In this document: positions 10,158-18,553 of the stretch, in pieces
Position numbering within the stretch: position 1 is the stretch's first letter
Layout of the letters: every line of letters starts with the position of its first letter
Assembly (NCBI RefSeq): GCF_030406045.1
Contig: NZ_CP128988.1
Coordinates: 469,438 to 533,437 of the forward strand
Length of the DNA: 64,000 nucleotides
Reading direction: 5' to 3'
DNA from: Thiohalobacter sp. IOR34
GTDB taxonomy: Bacteria; Pseudomonadota; Gammaproteobacteria; Thiohalobacterales; Thiohalobacteraceae
Program-made: the position numbers and the translations under genes
The notes under the pieces: generated by a model
What the model was told of the DNA's origin: nothing
Databases searched by the model: none
The model's input: only the letters and a program-made list of their open reading frames with translations

Positions 10158-11132
10158 TCAGTCGGGGCTGGCCACCACCCGGTTGCGGCCGCCATGCTTG
10201 GCCGCATAGAGCGCCTGGTCGGCGCGGTCGATCAGGCCCTGGCGGCTGAGCGTCATCTCCGGGCCGGCCGGCAGGCAGCCGATGCCGGCACTCAGGGTCA
10301 GTACGCCGAAGGGTGACTCGGCATGTTCGATGCCGCGGGCGTGCAGTGATTCGACCAGCCGGCGTGCCAGCAGCGCGGCGCCTTCCAGGTCGGTCTCCGG
10401 GGTGAGGATCAGCAGTTCCTCGCCGCCGTAGCGGTACAGGCGGTCGCAGCGGCGGATGCCTTCCTGCAGGTGCCGGCCGACCTGGCGCAGGGCCTCGTCG
10501 CCCTGGGTGTGGCCGTAGCGGTCGTTGTAGCGCTTGAAGAAATCCACGTCCACCAGGATGACGCAGCAGGAACGGTGATAGCGCCGTGCCGCGGCCAGGG
10601 TGTGGTCGAGGTCGATCTCCATGGCGCGCCGGTTGCCGATGCCGAGCAGGGCATCGGTCATGGACAGGGCGAGCAGCCGTTCGTTGGCCTCGGCCAGCTC
10701 GGCGGTGCGCTGCCGGATGGAGCGTTCCAGGGCCTCGTGCTGGCGTTCGGTAAAGCGCAGATAGGCGTTGGCCAGTTCAAAGAAGGTGATCAGGCCGGTC
10801 AGCCGGCCGCCACCGTCGACCACCGGCAGATGGCGGATCTTGCGGGAATGGGTGATGACCAGCGCCTCGAACACCGTGGCATCCTCGCGCAGCGAGGCGG
10901 GATCGGCTGTCATGATGGCCTCGGCCAGCGCTTCGCCGGGGATGCCGCCCTCGGCGACGAATTTCACCAGGTCACGTTCGGTGATGATGCCCTTGGGCAC
11001 GTCCTGTTCGACGATCACCACGCAGGAACAGCACTGTTCCATCATCGCCTTGAGGATGTCCGTCAGCGGTGTCTGGGCAGTGGCGGTGGCCGGCACGGCC
11101 TGCATCAGTTCGCGGACCTGCATCTCCTGCAT
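10158..11132 (-). CDS. CBS-pair diguanylate cyclase (GGDEF)
   Basis: 324 aa, no membrane segment. Residues about 5-130 form two CBS motifs (VRELMQAVPATATAQTPLTDIL, then IMTADPASLREDATVFEAL and IRHLPVVD), a nucleotide-sensing module. A helical linker of about 25 residues precedes the GGDEF domain (~160-320). The active-site signature is GGEEL near residue 237, compatible with cyclase activity. RRCD five residues before it matches the RxxD inhibitory site for c-di-GMP. Its ATG overlaps the stop of the MoeB-like gene (TGATG), so the two are translationally coupled. Adenylate-nucleotide control of c-di-GMP synthesis is inferred from the CBS pair. Confidence 0.9.
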   Translation of the reverse strand: MQEMQVRELMQAVPATATAQTPLTDILKAMMEQCCSCVVIVEQDVPKGIITERDLVKFVAEGGIPGEALAEAIMTADPASLREDATVFEALVITHSRKIRHLPVVDGGGRLTGLITFFELANAYLRFTERQHEALERSIRQRTAELAEANERLLALSMTDALLGIGNRRAMEIDLDHTLAAARRYHRSCCVILVDVDFFKRYNDRYGHTQGDEALRQVGRHLQEGIRRCDRLYRYGGEELLILTPETDLEGAALLARRLVESLHARGIEHAESPFGVLTLSAGIGCLPAGPEMTLSRQGLIDRADQALYAAKHGGRNRVVASPD

Positions 11133-11911
11133 CAGGCGCGCCCCTGGTCATCGAGCGGGGCCGCGTCACCCGCCTGGCAGGTCGGGCAGGCCGGATCCGG
11201 CCTGAGCCGCAGTTCGCGAAACTCGAGCCGGGCGGCATCGAAGATCAGCAGTCGGCCGTGCAGGCTCTCGCCGACGCCGGTCAGCACCTTGATCGCCTCC
11301 AGGGCCTGCAGGCTGCCGATCACCCCCACCACCGGGGCCAGGATGCCGTTCTCGGCGCAGGTCTGTTCCGCCTCCTCGCCCTCGCGGTACAGGCAGCGGT
11401 AGCAGGGGCCCTCGCCGAGATCGGCGCGGAACACCGCCAGCTGGCCCTCCATACGGATGGCGGCGCCCGAGACCAGCGGACGGCGTGCCGCGACACAGGC
11501 GGCGTTGATGGCGAAGCGGGTGTCGAAGTTGTCGCTGGCGTCGATCACCAGGTCGGCGGCGCTTACCGCTTCGATCAGGGCTGTGCCCTGCAGGCGGGTG
11601 TGCAGTGGGGTGACCCGGAGGTCGGGGTTGATGGCCTGCAGCCGGGTCTCGGCCGAGGCCACCTTGGGCCGGCCGAGGTCGGCCTGGCCGTGCAGGATCT
11701 GACGCTGCAGGTTGGAGAGGTCGACCCTGTCATCGTCGGCGATGACGATCCGGCCGACGCCGGCCGCAGCCAGGTAGAGGGCGGCCGGCGAGCCGAGGCC
11801 GCCGGCGCCGACGATCAGCACCCGGGCGTCGGCCAGCCGCTGCTGGGCCTCGATGCCGAAGGCAGGCAGCATGATCTGGCGGCTGTAGCGCAGCAGTTGT
11901 TCGTCGTGCAT
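11132..11911 (-). CDS. moeB: MoeB/ThiF/HesA-family adenylyltransferase
   Basis: 259 aa, starting at MHDEQLLRYSRQIMLPAFG, the conserved MoeB opening. The ATP-binding loop GAGGLGSPAALYLAAAGVG lies near residue 33, with RQILHG and DASDNFDTRFAIN further on. Two CxxC zinc pairs are present (CYRC and CPTC). There is no C-terminal rhodanese domain. Such enzymes adenylate the C-terminus of MoaD- or ThiS-like proteins. In many gammaproteobacteria the gene follows prmC; here SulP and repeats intervene. MoeB, ThiF and HesA cannot be separated from sequence alone. Confidence 0.88.
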   Translation of the reverse strand: MHDEQLLRYSRQIMLPAFGIEAQQRLADARVLIVGAGGLGSPAALYLAAAGVGRIVIADDDRVDLSNLQRQILHGQADLGRPKVASAETRLQAINPDLRVTPLHTRLQGTALIEAVSAADLVIDASDNFDTRFAINAACVAARRPLVSGAAIRMEGQLAVFRADLGEGPCYRCLYREGEEAEQTCAENGILAPVVGVIGSLQALEAIKVLTGVGESLHGRLLIFDAARLEFRELRLRPDPACPTCQAGDAAPLDDQGRA

Positions 11912-11988
11912 GGGTTGCAGGCCGGAAGTCTCGGGACCGGGCAAGGATACCGGAGTCGCCGGTGTGCGGCCAATGCCGGGCTAGCTAG

Positions 11989-12262
11989 CCCGGATACTGC
12001 ACCAAGGATTCGATGCTCAGGGCGAGGCTGGCAAAGCAGCTTGGGCGATCGCCCAGGATGCGAAGCCAGAGTCGGCATTCAGGCTGTCATACAAGGCCGA
12101 GGTGGCCATGAGGGGTTTGCCTGGACGGGGTGTCTTGCGCCTCGATCGCGGCCTGGAGGCCGCTCCTACCGCCATAGTGCTCCGCCATGCCCCGTAGGAG
12201 CGGCCTCCAGGCCGCGATCCCCGGCGGGTCCAGCCACGCCATCATCCGGGGCCGGAGGCAAT
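11989..12262. repeat. Degenerate family A end joined to REP doublet (B1)
   Basis: A family A left end (CCCGGATACTGCACCAAGG, preceded by CTAG) runs to about 12115 and has internal deletions. It then merges into a REP-like doublet at 12145-12218, made of a unit containing GGCCTGGAGGCCGCTCCTAC and its inverse. The block closes near 12262 with AATATCCGGG, a family A-like terminus. The whole moeB-SulP spacer is made of repeats; no gene is seen. Confidence 0.75.
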
Positions 12263-12270
12263 ATCCGGGC

Positions 12271-14403
12271 TCAGTCCCGCCGGCCGGCCGGCGGAGCCAG
12301 TGGGCAGCTCTCCCGGTGGTCCTCTCCCAGTTGGCGCCAGGCGTGTTCCAGGGCATGTTCGGTGCGCCGGAAGATGTGCTCGCGGCCGATGAGATCGAGG
12401 AAACCGCTGCGTTCCAGTACCTCCAGCACCTGCCGCTTGACCCGTGAGAGCAGCAGCACGACGCCTGTCTCGCGCAGCTGTTCGGCAACCTGGCGCAGCA
12501 TCTCTTCGCCGCTGGCATCGATCTGGTTGATGCCCTCGGCGTCGACGATGACGAAACGCAGGGCCGGTTTCTTGGTGAGCTTCTCGCGCACCTTGTCCTC
12601 GAAATAGCCGGTGTTGGCGAAGTACAGCGAGCCATCGAAACGCAGCAGGGCGATGTTCTCGCAGGTCGGCAGGCGGTGCAGCTCGGCATCGCGCAGGTTG
12701 CCGTCGGCATGGCGGCCGAGCACCACCACCCGCGGCTGCATGGTGCGGTACAGATAGAGGCCAAGCGACAGCAGCACGCCGACGATGATGCCCTGGTCGA
12801 GGTGTGGTGCCAGCAGCAGGGTGAGAACGAAGGTGACCAGGGCGACCAGACCGTCGTGCCGGTCCACCTTCCAGGCATAGCGCATGGGGGCGATGCGCAC
12901 CAGGCCGAACACCGCCAGCATGATCACCGCGGCCAGGGTGGCCTGGGGCAGGTGATACAGCAGCGGGGTCAGCCACAAGAGCACCACCATCACCATCAGG
13001 CTGGTGACCACCGAGGAGAAGCCGGTCACGGCCCCGCTGCGGAAATTGATGGCGGAGCGGGAGAAGGAACCGGCCGTCGGGTAACTCTGGAACAGGCTGC
13101 CGACGATGTTGCCCAGTCCCTGCCCGATCAGCTCCTGGTTGGCATCGAGGTGCTGCTTGGTCCGGGTGGCCATGCTCTTGGCGATGGCAATGGCTTCCAT
13201 GAAGCCGATCAGGGCGATGGTGGCGGCGGCGCTCAGCAATTGCAGGATGGCATCCCAGTCGAAGCGTGGCAGGCGCAGTGACGGCAGACCGGAGGGGATG
13301 CCGCCGACGACATGACCGCCGCGTCGCAGCCGCAGGCCGCCCTCCGCGTCGATGTCGTGCAGCCGCCAGCCGTCGCTGCGCGGCTGGGCGGCCGGTGGCA
13401 GGTGGCCCGGCATGTACAGGCGCAGTCGTCCCTCGCCGTCCTCCGCGAGGGTGAAGGGCACGGCCCTGAGTTCCTTCAGATCGGCTGCCAGGGTCTTCTG
13501 CAGGCGTTCCCGCTGCAGCCGCAGGAGGTCGACGGTATGGCGGGTCTCCAGCAGCAGCTGTTCGTCGACCGCGTCCTGGCGGCGCAGGGTTCTCAACCGC
13601 TGCTGGGCCACGGCCAGTTCCTGTACCAGGCGGGTCAGTCTGGCCGACAGCCGCTGCCGTTCATCGAGGATGCGCTGCACCTCCTTGCCGACCAGCTCCC
13701 CGGGCGTGACGCGCCGCTGCTCGGAAAAGCCGAGGCCCCAGGACAGCAGGCTGGTGATGACCACTGCGGCCAGTACCCCCGGCAGGCGGGGGTTGAGCCG
13801 CTGCAGTCCATACATGACGGCGAAGGCGAGGAGCGCCATCAGCAGCGTCGGCAGGTGGGTCTGCTGCGCGGCGGCCTGGAGGACACGCCACACCGTCAGG
13901 TAGTGCTGCTCCGCCTTCTCCACCTCGACGCCGAAGATCTTGCCCAACTGCGAGGTGGCGATGATGATTGCCGCGGCGTTGGTGAAGCCAAGGACCACGG
14001 GATGGGAGAGAAAGTTGACCAGCACACCGAGCCGCAGCAGGCCCAAGGCCAGCTGGAACAGGCCGACCATCAGCGCAAGCAGTACCGCGTAGGCGACATA
14101 ACCCTCGCTGCCGCCCGCGGCCAGCGGCTCCAGTGCCGCCGCGGTCATCAGCGAGACCACGGCCACCGGGCCGGTGGCGAGCTGGCGTGAGGAGCCCATG
14201 AGGGCGGCGACCAGGGGCGGCAGGAAGGCGGCGTAGAGGCCGTAGTAGGCCGGCAGCCCGGCCAGCTGGGCATAGGCCATGGATTGGGGGATCAGCACCA
14301 GGGCGACGGTGACGCCGGCGATCAGATCGGCGCGCAGGGTGGCCAACGAGCGCAGTTCGCCGAGCCAGTCGAGGAAGGGGGCCAGGGTGTGCGGCCAGTT
14401 CAT
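12271..14403 (-). CDS. SulP-family anion transporter with coiled-coil insertion and STAS domain
   Basis: 710 aa, well above the usual ~560-600. Residues 1-225 contain SulP membrane helices, including AGVTVALVLIPQSMAYA and GLYAAFLPPLVAALMG. About 135-140 residues (~227-365) are then inserted, mostly charged helix with strong coiled-coil character (RLTRLVQELAVAQQRLRTLR, then LLRLQRERLQKTLAADLKEL). The canonical SulP continuation VVGGIPSGLPSLRLP follows, then the remaining helices and a C-terminal STAS domain (~575-690, VIVDAEGINQIDASG). SulP proteins move sulfate, bicarbonate or other anions across the inner membrane; the substrate here is unknown. The gene lies just after a small unknown gene in the same direction. 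Confidence 0.9.
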   Translation of the reverse strand: MNWPHTLAPFLDWLGELRSLATLRADLIAGVTVALVLIPQSMAYAQLAGLPAYYGLYAAFLPPLVAALMGSSRQLATGPVAVVSLMTAAALEPLAAGGSEGYVAYAVLLALMVGLFQLALGLLRLGVLVNFLSHPVVLGFTNAAAIIIATSQLGKIFGVEVEKAEQHYLTVWRVLQAAAQQTHLPTLLMALLAFAVMYGLQRLNPRLPGVLAAVVITSLLSWGLGFSEQRRVTPGELVGKEVQRILDERQRLSARLTRLVQELAVAQQRLRTLRRQDAVDEQLLLETRHTVDLLRLQRERLQKTLAADLKELRAVPFTLAEDGEGRLRLYMPGHLPPAAQPRSDGWRLHDIDAEGGLRLRRGGHVVGGIPSGLPSLRLPRFDWDAILQLLSAAATIALIGFMEAIAIAKSMATRTKQHLDANQELIGQGLGNIVGSLFQSYPTAGSFSRSAINFRSGAVTGFSSVVTSLMVMVVLLWLTPLLYHLPQATLAAVIMLAVFGLVRIAPMRYAWKVDRHDGLVALVTFVLTLLLAPHLDQGIIVGVLLSLGLYLYRTMQPRVVVLGRHADGNLRDAELHRLPTCENIALLRFDGSLYFANTGYFEDKVREKLTKKPALRFVIVDAEGINQIDASGEEMLRQVAEQLRETGVVLLLSRVKRQVLEVLERSGFLDLIGREHIFRRTEHALEHAWRQLGEDHRESCPLAPPAGRRD

Positions 14404-14447
14404 CTCCTCCTCCGGATGGCAGGGGTGGCCGCGCCGGTAGCGCCGCC

Positions 14448-14861
14448 CTACAGATAGCGGCGCCAGTACTCCGGTCGCTGGTCCCGGCAGCCGTGCGGCA
14501 GCTGCCGGTAGCGGTTGATGAAGACCGCCTGGGTGCAGTTGCCGCGGCCACGCTGGCAGTTGAGCTGTGCCTGCTGCACCTCCTCGCTGTAGTAGTAGAG
14601 GGCCCGGCGCAGCTTGTTGAGGAGATGGTTGTCGAGGTGGAAGCCGAGTTCGGCCAGCAGGGCCTCGATCAACTGCAGGCTGACGCGGCTGACATCGTAG
14701 CTGACCGCCAGCAGCTCGGGGCCGCGGGCACTGACCTGGAGGATGCCATCGACGTCGTCCAATACCTGCATGGCGAGGCGCGCCTGATCGGGATGCTCGT
14801 GAGGTCCGCGGAAGCAGATCTCGCGATGCTTGATGGTGTCCACTGAGGCCTGTTCGTCCAT
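14448..14861 (-). CDS. Small conserved-looking protein of unknown function
   Basis: 137 aa, soluble, with no signal peptide. Residues ~13-80 have alternating strand and helix character resembling a ferredoxin-like (HMA-type) fold but lack the CxxC metal motif. The C-terminal half is basic and contains two cysteines about six residues apart (LNCQRGRGNC) and a final HGCRDQRPEYWRRYL. It ends 44 bp before the SulP gene and probably shares its transcript, so a regulatory or partner role for the transporter is possible. I do not recognise the family. Confidence 0.7.
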   Translation of the reverse strand: MDEQASVDTIKHREICFRGPHEHPDQARLAMQVLDDVDGILQVSARGPELLAVSYDVSRVSLQLIEALLAELGFHLDNHLLNKLRRALYYYSEEVQQAQLNCQRGRGNCTQAVFINRYRQLPHGCRDQRPEYWRRYL

Positions 14862-14942
14862 AGGACCAATCCTAGCCAGTGCGGCGATATTATCAAGCGT
14901 TTCTTGGGGTTATTCAGGGGGCGCTAATATACGCCGGCAGCA

Positions 14943-15782
14943 TCAGTGTCCCGGATGGCGAGCGGCGGAGACCCGGGGCCGGCCAGCGCCATCGGGGTGG
15001 CAGGCAAGCTCGCGGTAGCCGCGGGCCGCCAGCAGCTGTCGGACCGCCCCGGCCTGATCGGCCCCCTGTTCCAGCAGCAGCCAGCCGGGTGTCTTCAGGT
15101 ACGCCGGCGCCGCCTCGACGAGGTGACGGATGTCATCGAGGCCGTCGCTGCCCGCGGTCAGGGCGCTGCGCGGTTCGAAGCGGACATCGCCCCGCTCAAG
15201 GTGGGGGTCGCCCTCGGCGATGTAGGGCGGATTGGCGAGCAGCATCTCGAAGCGCTCGCCGGCCAGGGGGGTGAACCAGTCGCCTTGGCGGAACTCGACC
15301 CCGGCCAGGCCGAGCCGCGCGCGGTTGCGCTCGGCCACCGCCAGAGCGGCAGCCGAACGCTCCACGCCGACGATGCGGCATCCTGGCCGCTCGCGGGCGA
15401 TGGCCAGGGCGATGGCCCCGCTGCCGCTGCCGAGATCGGCGATGCGCCAGGCGGCGTCCGCGGGAATGCGCAGCAGGGCCTGTTCGACCAGGGTCTCGGT
15501 CTCCGGGCGGGGGATCAGGGTGTCCGCCGTGACCTCCAGCTCCATCGACCAGAACTCGCGCCGCCCGGTGAGATGGGCCACAGGCTCACCGGCAGCGCGG
15601 CGCTCGATCAGCGTGGCGAAGCGTGCCGCTGTCTCCGCGTCGAGGGGTTTATCGGGCCAGGCGAGAAGATGGCTGCGGGGTTGGCCGAGGGCGAAGGCCA
15701 GCAGCACCTCGGCATCGAGCCGCGGCGATTCCGTATCCAACCGGCTGAGTGCCTCGGCCAGGGCTTCTTTGATGGTCGTCAT
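14943..15782 (-). CDS. prmC: Peptide chain release factor glutamine methyltransferase
   Basis: 279 aa, full length. The N-terminal helical domain (SRLDTESPRLDAEVLL) and HLTGRREFWSMELEV precede SAM motif I (ADLGSGSGAIALAIA near residue 115). The diagnostic NPPY motif appears near 183 (LLANPPYIAEGD). PrmC methylates the GGQ glutamine of RF1 and RF2. prfA lies upstream on the same strand, but a 7-bp tandem repeat tract fills the spacer and reaches to 12 bp before the ATG, leaving no recognisable Shine-Dalgarno sequence. Confidence 0.95.
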   Translation of the reverse strand: MTTIKEALAEALSRLDTESPRLDAEVLLAFALGQPRSHLLAWPDKPLDAETAARFATLIERRAAGEPVAHLTGRREFWSMELEVTADTLIPRPETETLVEQALLRIPADAAWRIADLGSGSGAIALAIARERPGCRIVGVERSAAALAVAERNRARLGLAGVEFRQGDWFTPLAGERFEMLLANPPYIAEGDPHLERGDVRFEPRSALTAGSDGLDDIRHLVEAAPAYLKTPGWLLLEQGADQAGAVRQLLAARGYRELACHPDGAGRPRVSAARHPGH

Positions 15783-15794
15783 TTCAGACAGATC

Positions 15795-15980
15795 AGTCAG
15801 AAGTCAGAAGTCAGAAGTCAGAAGTCAGAAGTCAGAAGTCAGAAGTCAGAAGTCAGAAGTCAGAAGTCAGAAGTCAGAAGTCAGAAGTCAGAAGGGCGGG
15901 CAGTGCCCGCCCTTCTAGTTCCGAGCTTCTAGCTTCTAGCTTCGAGCTCCTAGCTCCTAGCTCCTAGCTCCTAGCTCCTA
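15795..15980. repeat. Heptanucleotide tandem repeats around a palindrome
   Basis: About 14 nearly perfect copies of AGTCAGA (15795-15894) are followed by the palindrome GGCGGGCAGTGCCCGCC. Then come about eight copies of a second heptamer (AGCTTCT changing to AGCTCCT) up to ~15980. It has no coding sense. The same architecture, more degenerate, occurs at 59024-59127. It occupies most of the prmC-prfA spacer. Confidence 0.9.
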
Positions 15981-16044
15981 ACCTTACACCTTTGCACCAG
16001 GCGCAGCCTCCCATCATGGGGTGTTCCCTGGTCATCGAACAGAT

Positions 16045-17121
16045 CTATTCCTGCAGGGCCGCCAGGCGGTCGGCCTGATCCTCGGCGATCAGCGGCTCGA
16101 TCACCAGATCGAGATTGCCGGCCATGATCTCGTCCAGCTTGTACAGGGTGAGGTTGATGCGGTGGTCGGTGACCCGTCCCTGGGGAAAGTTGTAGGTGCG
16201 GATGCGCTCCGAGCGGTCGCCGCTGCCGACCAGGCTGCGGCGGGTCTGCGCCTGTTCCGCCTCGCGTTTCTCGCGCTCCATGGATTCCAGGCGGGCCGCG
16301 AGCAGCGACAGGGCGCGGGCCCGGTTCTTGTGCTGGGAGCGCTCGTCCTGGCATTCGACCACGATGCCGGTCGGCAGGTGGGTGATGCGCACCGCCGAGT
16401 CGGTCTTGTTGACGTGCTGGCCGCCGGCGCCCGAGGCGCGGTAGGTGTCGACCTTGAGGTCGGCGGGGTTGATCTCCGGGGCCTCGGCGTCCGGGATTTC
16501 CGGGAGGATGGCCACGGTGGCCGCCGAGGTGTGGATGCGCCCCTGGGACTCGGTTTCGGGGACGCGCTGCACACGGTGCACCCCGGATTCGAACTTGAGC
16601 CGCGAATAGGCGCCCTGGCCGATGATGCGGGCGATGATCTCCTTGTAGCCGCCATGCTCGCCCTCGCTCTCGCTGAGGATCTCCACCCGCCAGCCGCGCT
16701 GCTCGGCATAGCGCGCATACATGCGGAACAGGTCGCCGGCGAACAGCGCCGCCTCGTCGCCGCCGGTGCCGGCACGGATCTCCAGGAAGATGTTGCTGTT
16801 GTCGTAGGGATCGCGGGGCAGCAACTGCTTTTGCAATTCCAGCTCCAGCGCCTCCAGGCGGTTGCGGGCGTCGGTGATCTCTTCCTCGGCCATTTCCGCC
16901 AGCTCGGGGTCGGCGCGCATCTCCTCGGCCGCGGCCAGGTCCTCGGTCGCCTGGCGCCAGGCGCGGAAGCTGGTGACCACGGGTTCCAGCTGGCTGTATT
17001 CCATCGACAGCTCCCGGAAGCGCTGCTGGTCGCCGATCACCTCCGGCTGGGAGAGCAGGGCGCCGATCTCCTCGAAGCGGTCGACGAGGTTTTCCAGCTT
17101 GTTCTGGATCGAGGGGTTCAC
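16045..17121 (-). CDS. prfA: Peptide chain release factor 1
   Basis: 358 aa from a GTG start at [19 protein letters not shown]; the frame extends 35 codons further but that part overlaps hemA and is rejected. The GGQ motif is in [17 protein letters not shown] near residue 230. The stop-codon recognition tripeptide region [17 protein letters not shown] lies near 190. RF1 ends translation at UAA and UAG codons. It starts 7 bp after the hemA stop, the conserved hemA-prfA-prmC order. Confidence 0.96.
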   Translation of the reverse strand: MNPSIQNKLENLVDRFEEIGALLSQPEVIGDQQRFRELSMEYSQLEPVVTSFRAWRQATEDLAAAEEMRADPELAEMAEEEITDARNRLEALELELQKQLLPRDPYDNSNIFLEIRAGTGGDEAALFAGDLFRMYARYAEQRGWRVEILSESEGEHGGYKEIIARIIGQGAYSRLKFESGVHRVQRVPETESQGRIHTSAATVAILPEIPDAEAPEINPADLKVDTYRASGAGGQHVNKTDSAVRITHLPTGIVVECQDERSQHKNRARALSLLAARLESMEREKREAEQAQTRRSLVGSGDRSERIRTYNFPQGRVTDHRINLTLYKLDEIMAGNLDLVIEPLIAEDQADRLAALQE

Positions 17122-17128
17122 GCTGTCG

Positions 17129-18391
17129 TCACTCGTCCCGGTCGAGGTCGAACAGTTCGCGCGCCGCCTCGATGAGTTCCGGGCGGCCGTCGTAGCCAGC
17201 CTGGCGCAGGCTGTCGCTGGGGGCATGCACCAGCTTGTTGGTCAGGGTGTGGGCAAGGAACTCCAGTACCTGCAGCGGATCCTTGCCCTGGGTGAGCTGC
17301 TGACGGGCCTTGTCCAGCACCGCCTGGCGGTGACGCTCGGCCTGGCCGCGCAGCGCGCGGATGGTCGATACGGCGTCCAGCGAGCGCAGCCAGCCCATGA
17401 AATGCGCGGACTGCACCTCGACGATCTCCTCGGCCTGCAGGGCCGCCTCCTGGCGGGAGCGGAGGTTCTCCTCGATCACCGCCTGCAGGTCGTCGACGGT
17501 GTACAGGTAGACGTCGTCCAGCTCGGCGACGGCGGGATCGATGTCGCGCGGCACGGCGATGTCGACCATGAACATCGGCCGGTGCTTGCGGGCCTTCAGC
17601 GCCTGCTTGACCTCGGCCTTGTGCAGCAGGGGTTCCTGGCTGGCGGTGGAGGCGATGATGATGTCGGCCTCGGCCAGGTGGCCGGGGATGTCCGCCAGGG
17701 CGATGGCATAGGCATTGAATTCGCTGGCCAGGCCGTGAGCGCGTTCCAGGGTGCGGTTGGCGATGATCATCCGCCCGAGCTGCTGCTCGTGGAGATGGCG
17801 GGCGGCCAGTTCGATGGTCTCGCCGGCGCCGATCAACAGCGCCGTCTGCTGTTCCAGGTCGCCGAAGATCTGCCGTGCCAGGCTGACGGCGGCGAAGGCC
17901 ACGGAGACCGGGCTGGCGCCGATCGAGGTGTCGGTGCGCACTTGCTTGGCGACCGAGAAGGTGTGCTGGAACAGTCGGTTGAGCAGGCGGTCGACGGTCC
18001 CGGCCCGGCTGGCGGCCTGGAAGGCGGTCTTCATCTGGCCGAGGATCTGCGGTTCGCCCAGCACCATCGAATCCAGGCCGGAGGCGACCCGCAGCATGTG
18101 CCGGACCGCTTCCAGATCGAGGTGGTGGTAGACGTAGGGCCTGAGCTGTTCGGCGGGCAGGTGGTGATAGTCGCACAGCCAGTCCACCACCGGTCCGCCC
18201 CCGTCACCGCTCTCCAGCAGGCAGTAGAGTTCGGTGCGGTTGCAGGTGGAGAGGATGGCGGCTTCCCGGACGCTGTCCACCCCATGCAGCGCGCGCAGCG
18301 CCGCCTCCAGCTCCTCTGGCGGAAAGGCCACGCGCTCACGAATCTCGACGGGCGCCGTCCGGTGGTTGATGCCAAGGGCGATTAGGGGCAT
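17129..18391 (-). CDS. hemA: Glutamyl-tRNA reductase
   Basis: 420 aa, starting at [19 protein letters not shown]; seven upstream codons were dropped. The catalytic cysteine lies in [10 protein letters not shown] near residue 50. The NADPH-binding region ([16 protein letters not shown]) is near 190. The C-terminal dimerisation helices end the protein. It catalyses the first committed step of C5 tetrapyrrole synthesis, relevant in a genome segment rich in c-type cytochromes. It is divergent from the TPR lipoprotein gene. Confidence 0.96.
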   Translation of the reverse strand: MPLIALGINHRTAPVEIRERVAFPPEELEAALRALHGVDSVREAAILSTCNRTELYCLLESGDGGGPVVDWLCDYHHLPAEQLRPYVYHHLDLEAVRHMLRVASGLDSMVLGEPQILGQMKTAFQAASRAGTVDRLLNRLFQHTFSVAKQVRTDTSIGASPVSVAFAAVSLARQIFGDLEQQTALLIGAGETIELAARHLHEQQLGRMIIANRTLERAHGLASEFNAYAIALADIPGHLAEADIIIASTASQEPLLHKAEVKQALKARKHRPMFMVDIAVPRDIDPAVAELDDVYLYTVDDLQAVIEENLRSRQEAALQAEEIVEVQSAHFMGWLRSLDAVSTIRALRGQAERHRQAVLDKARQQLTQGKDPLQVLEFLAHTLTNKLVHAPSDSLRQAGYDGRPELIEAARELFDLDRDE

Positions 18392-18553
18392 GAGAGGCAG
18401 GGCTGGTCGCACGGAACGGGAAATTCTGAGCGATGCCTCAGGCGATTACAAGGGAACACGGCATCGAAGTGCCCGGTGCCCCTGTTGGGTGCCCCTGTTA
18501 GAATAGCCGGACCCCATACAATTGAGGAATCGCGCCAGGCGCGCCCCGTGTCG

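Noticed and set aside
15795-15980. CRISPR array
   Set aside because: The units are directly abutting heptamers with no spacers and no cas genes nearby.
16045-17226. Longer prfA start at 17226
   Set aside because: The added 35 codons overlap hemA and are unlike any RF1 N-terminus; the GTG at 17121 begins the conserved sequence.
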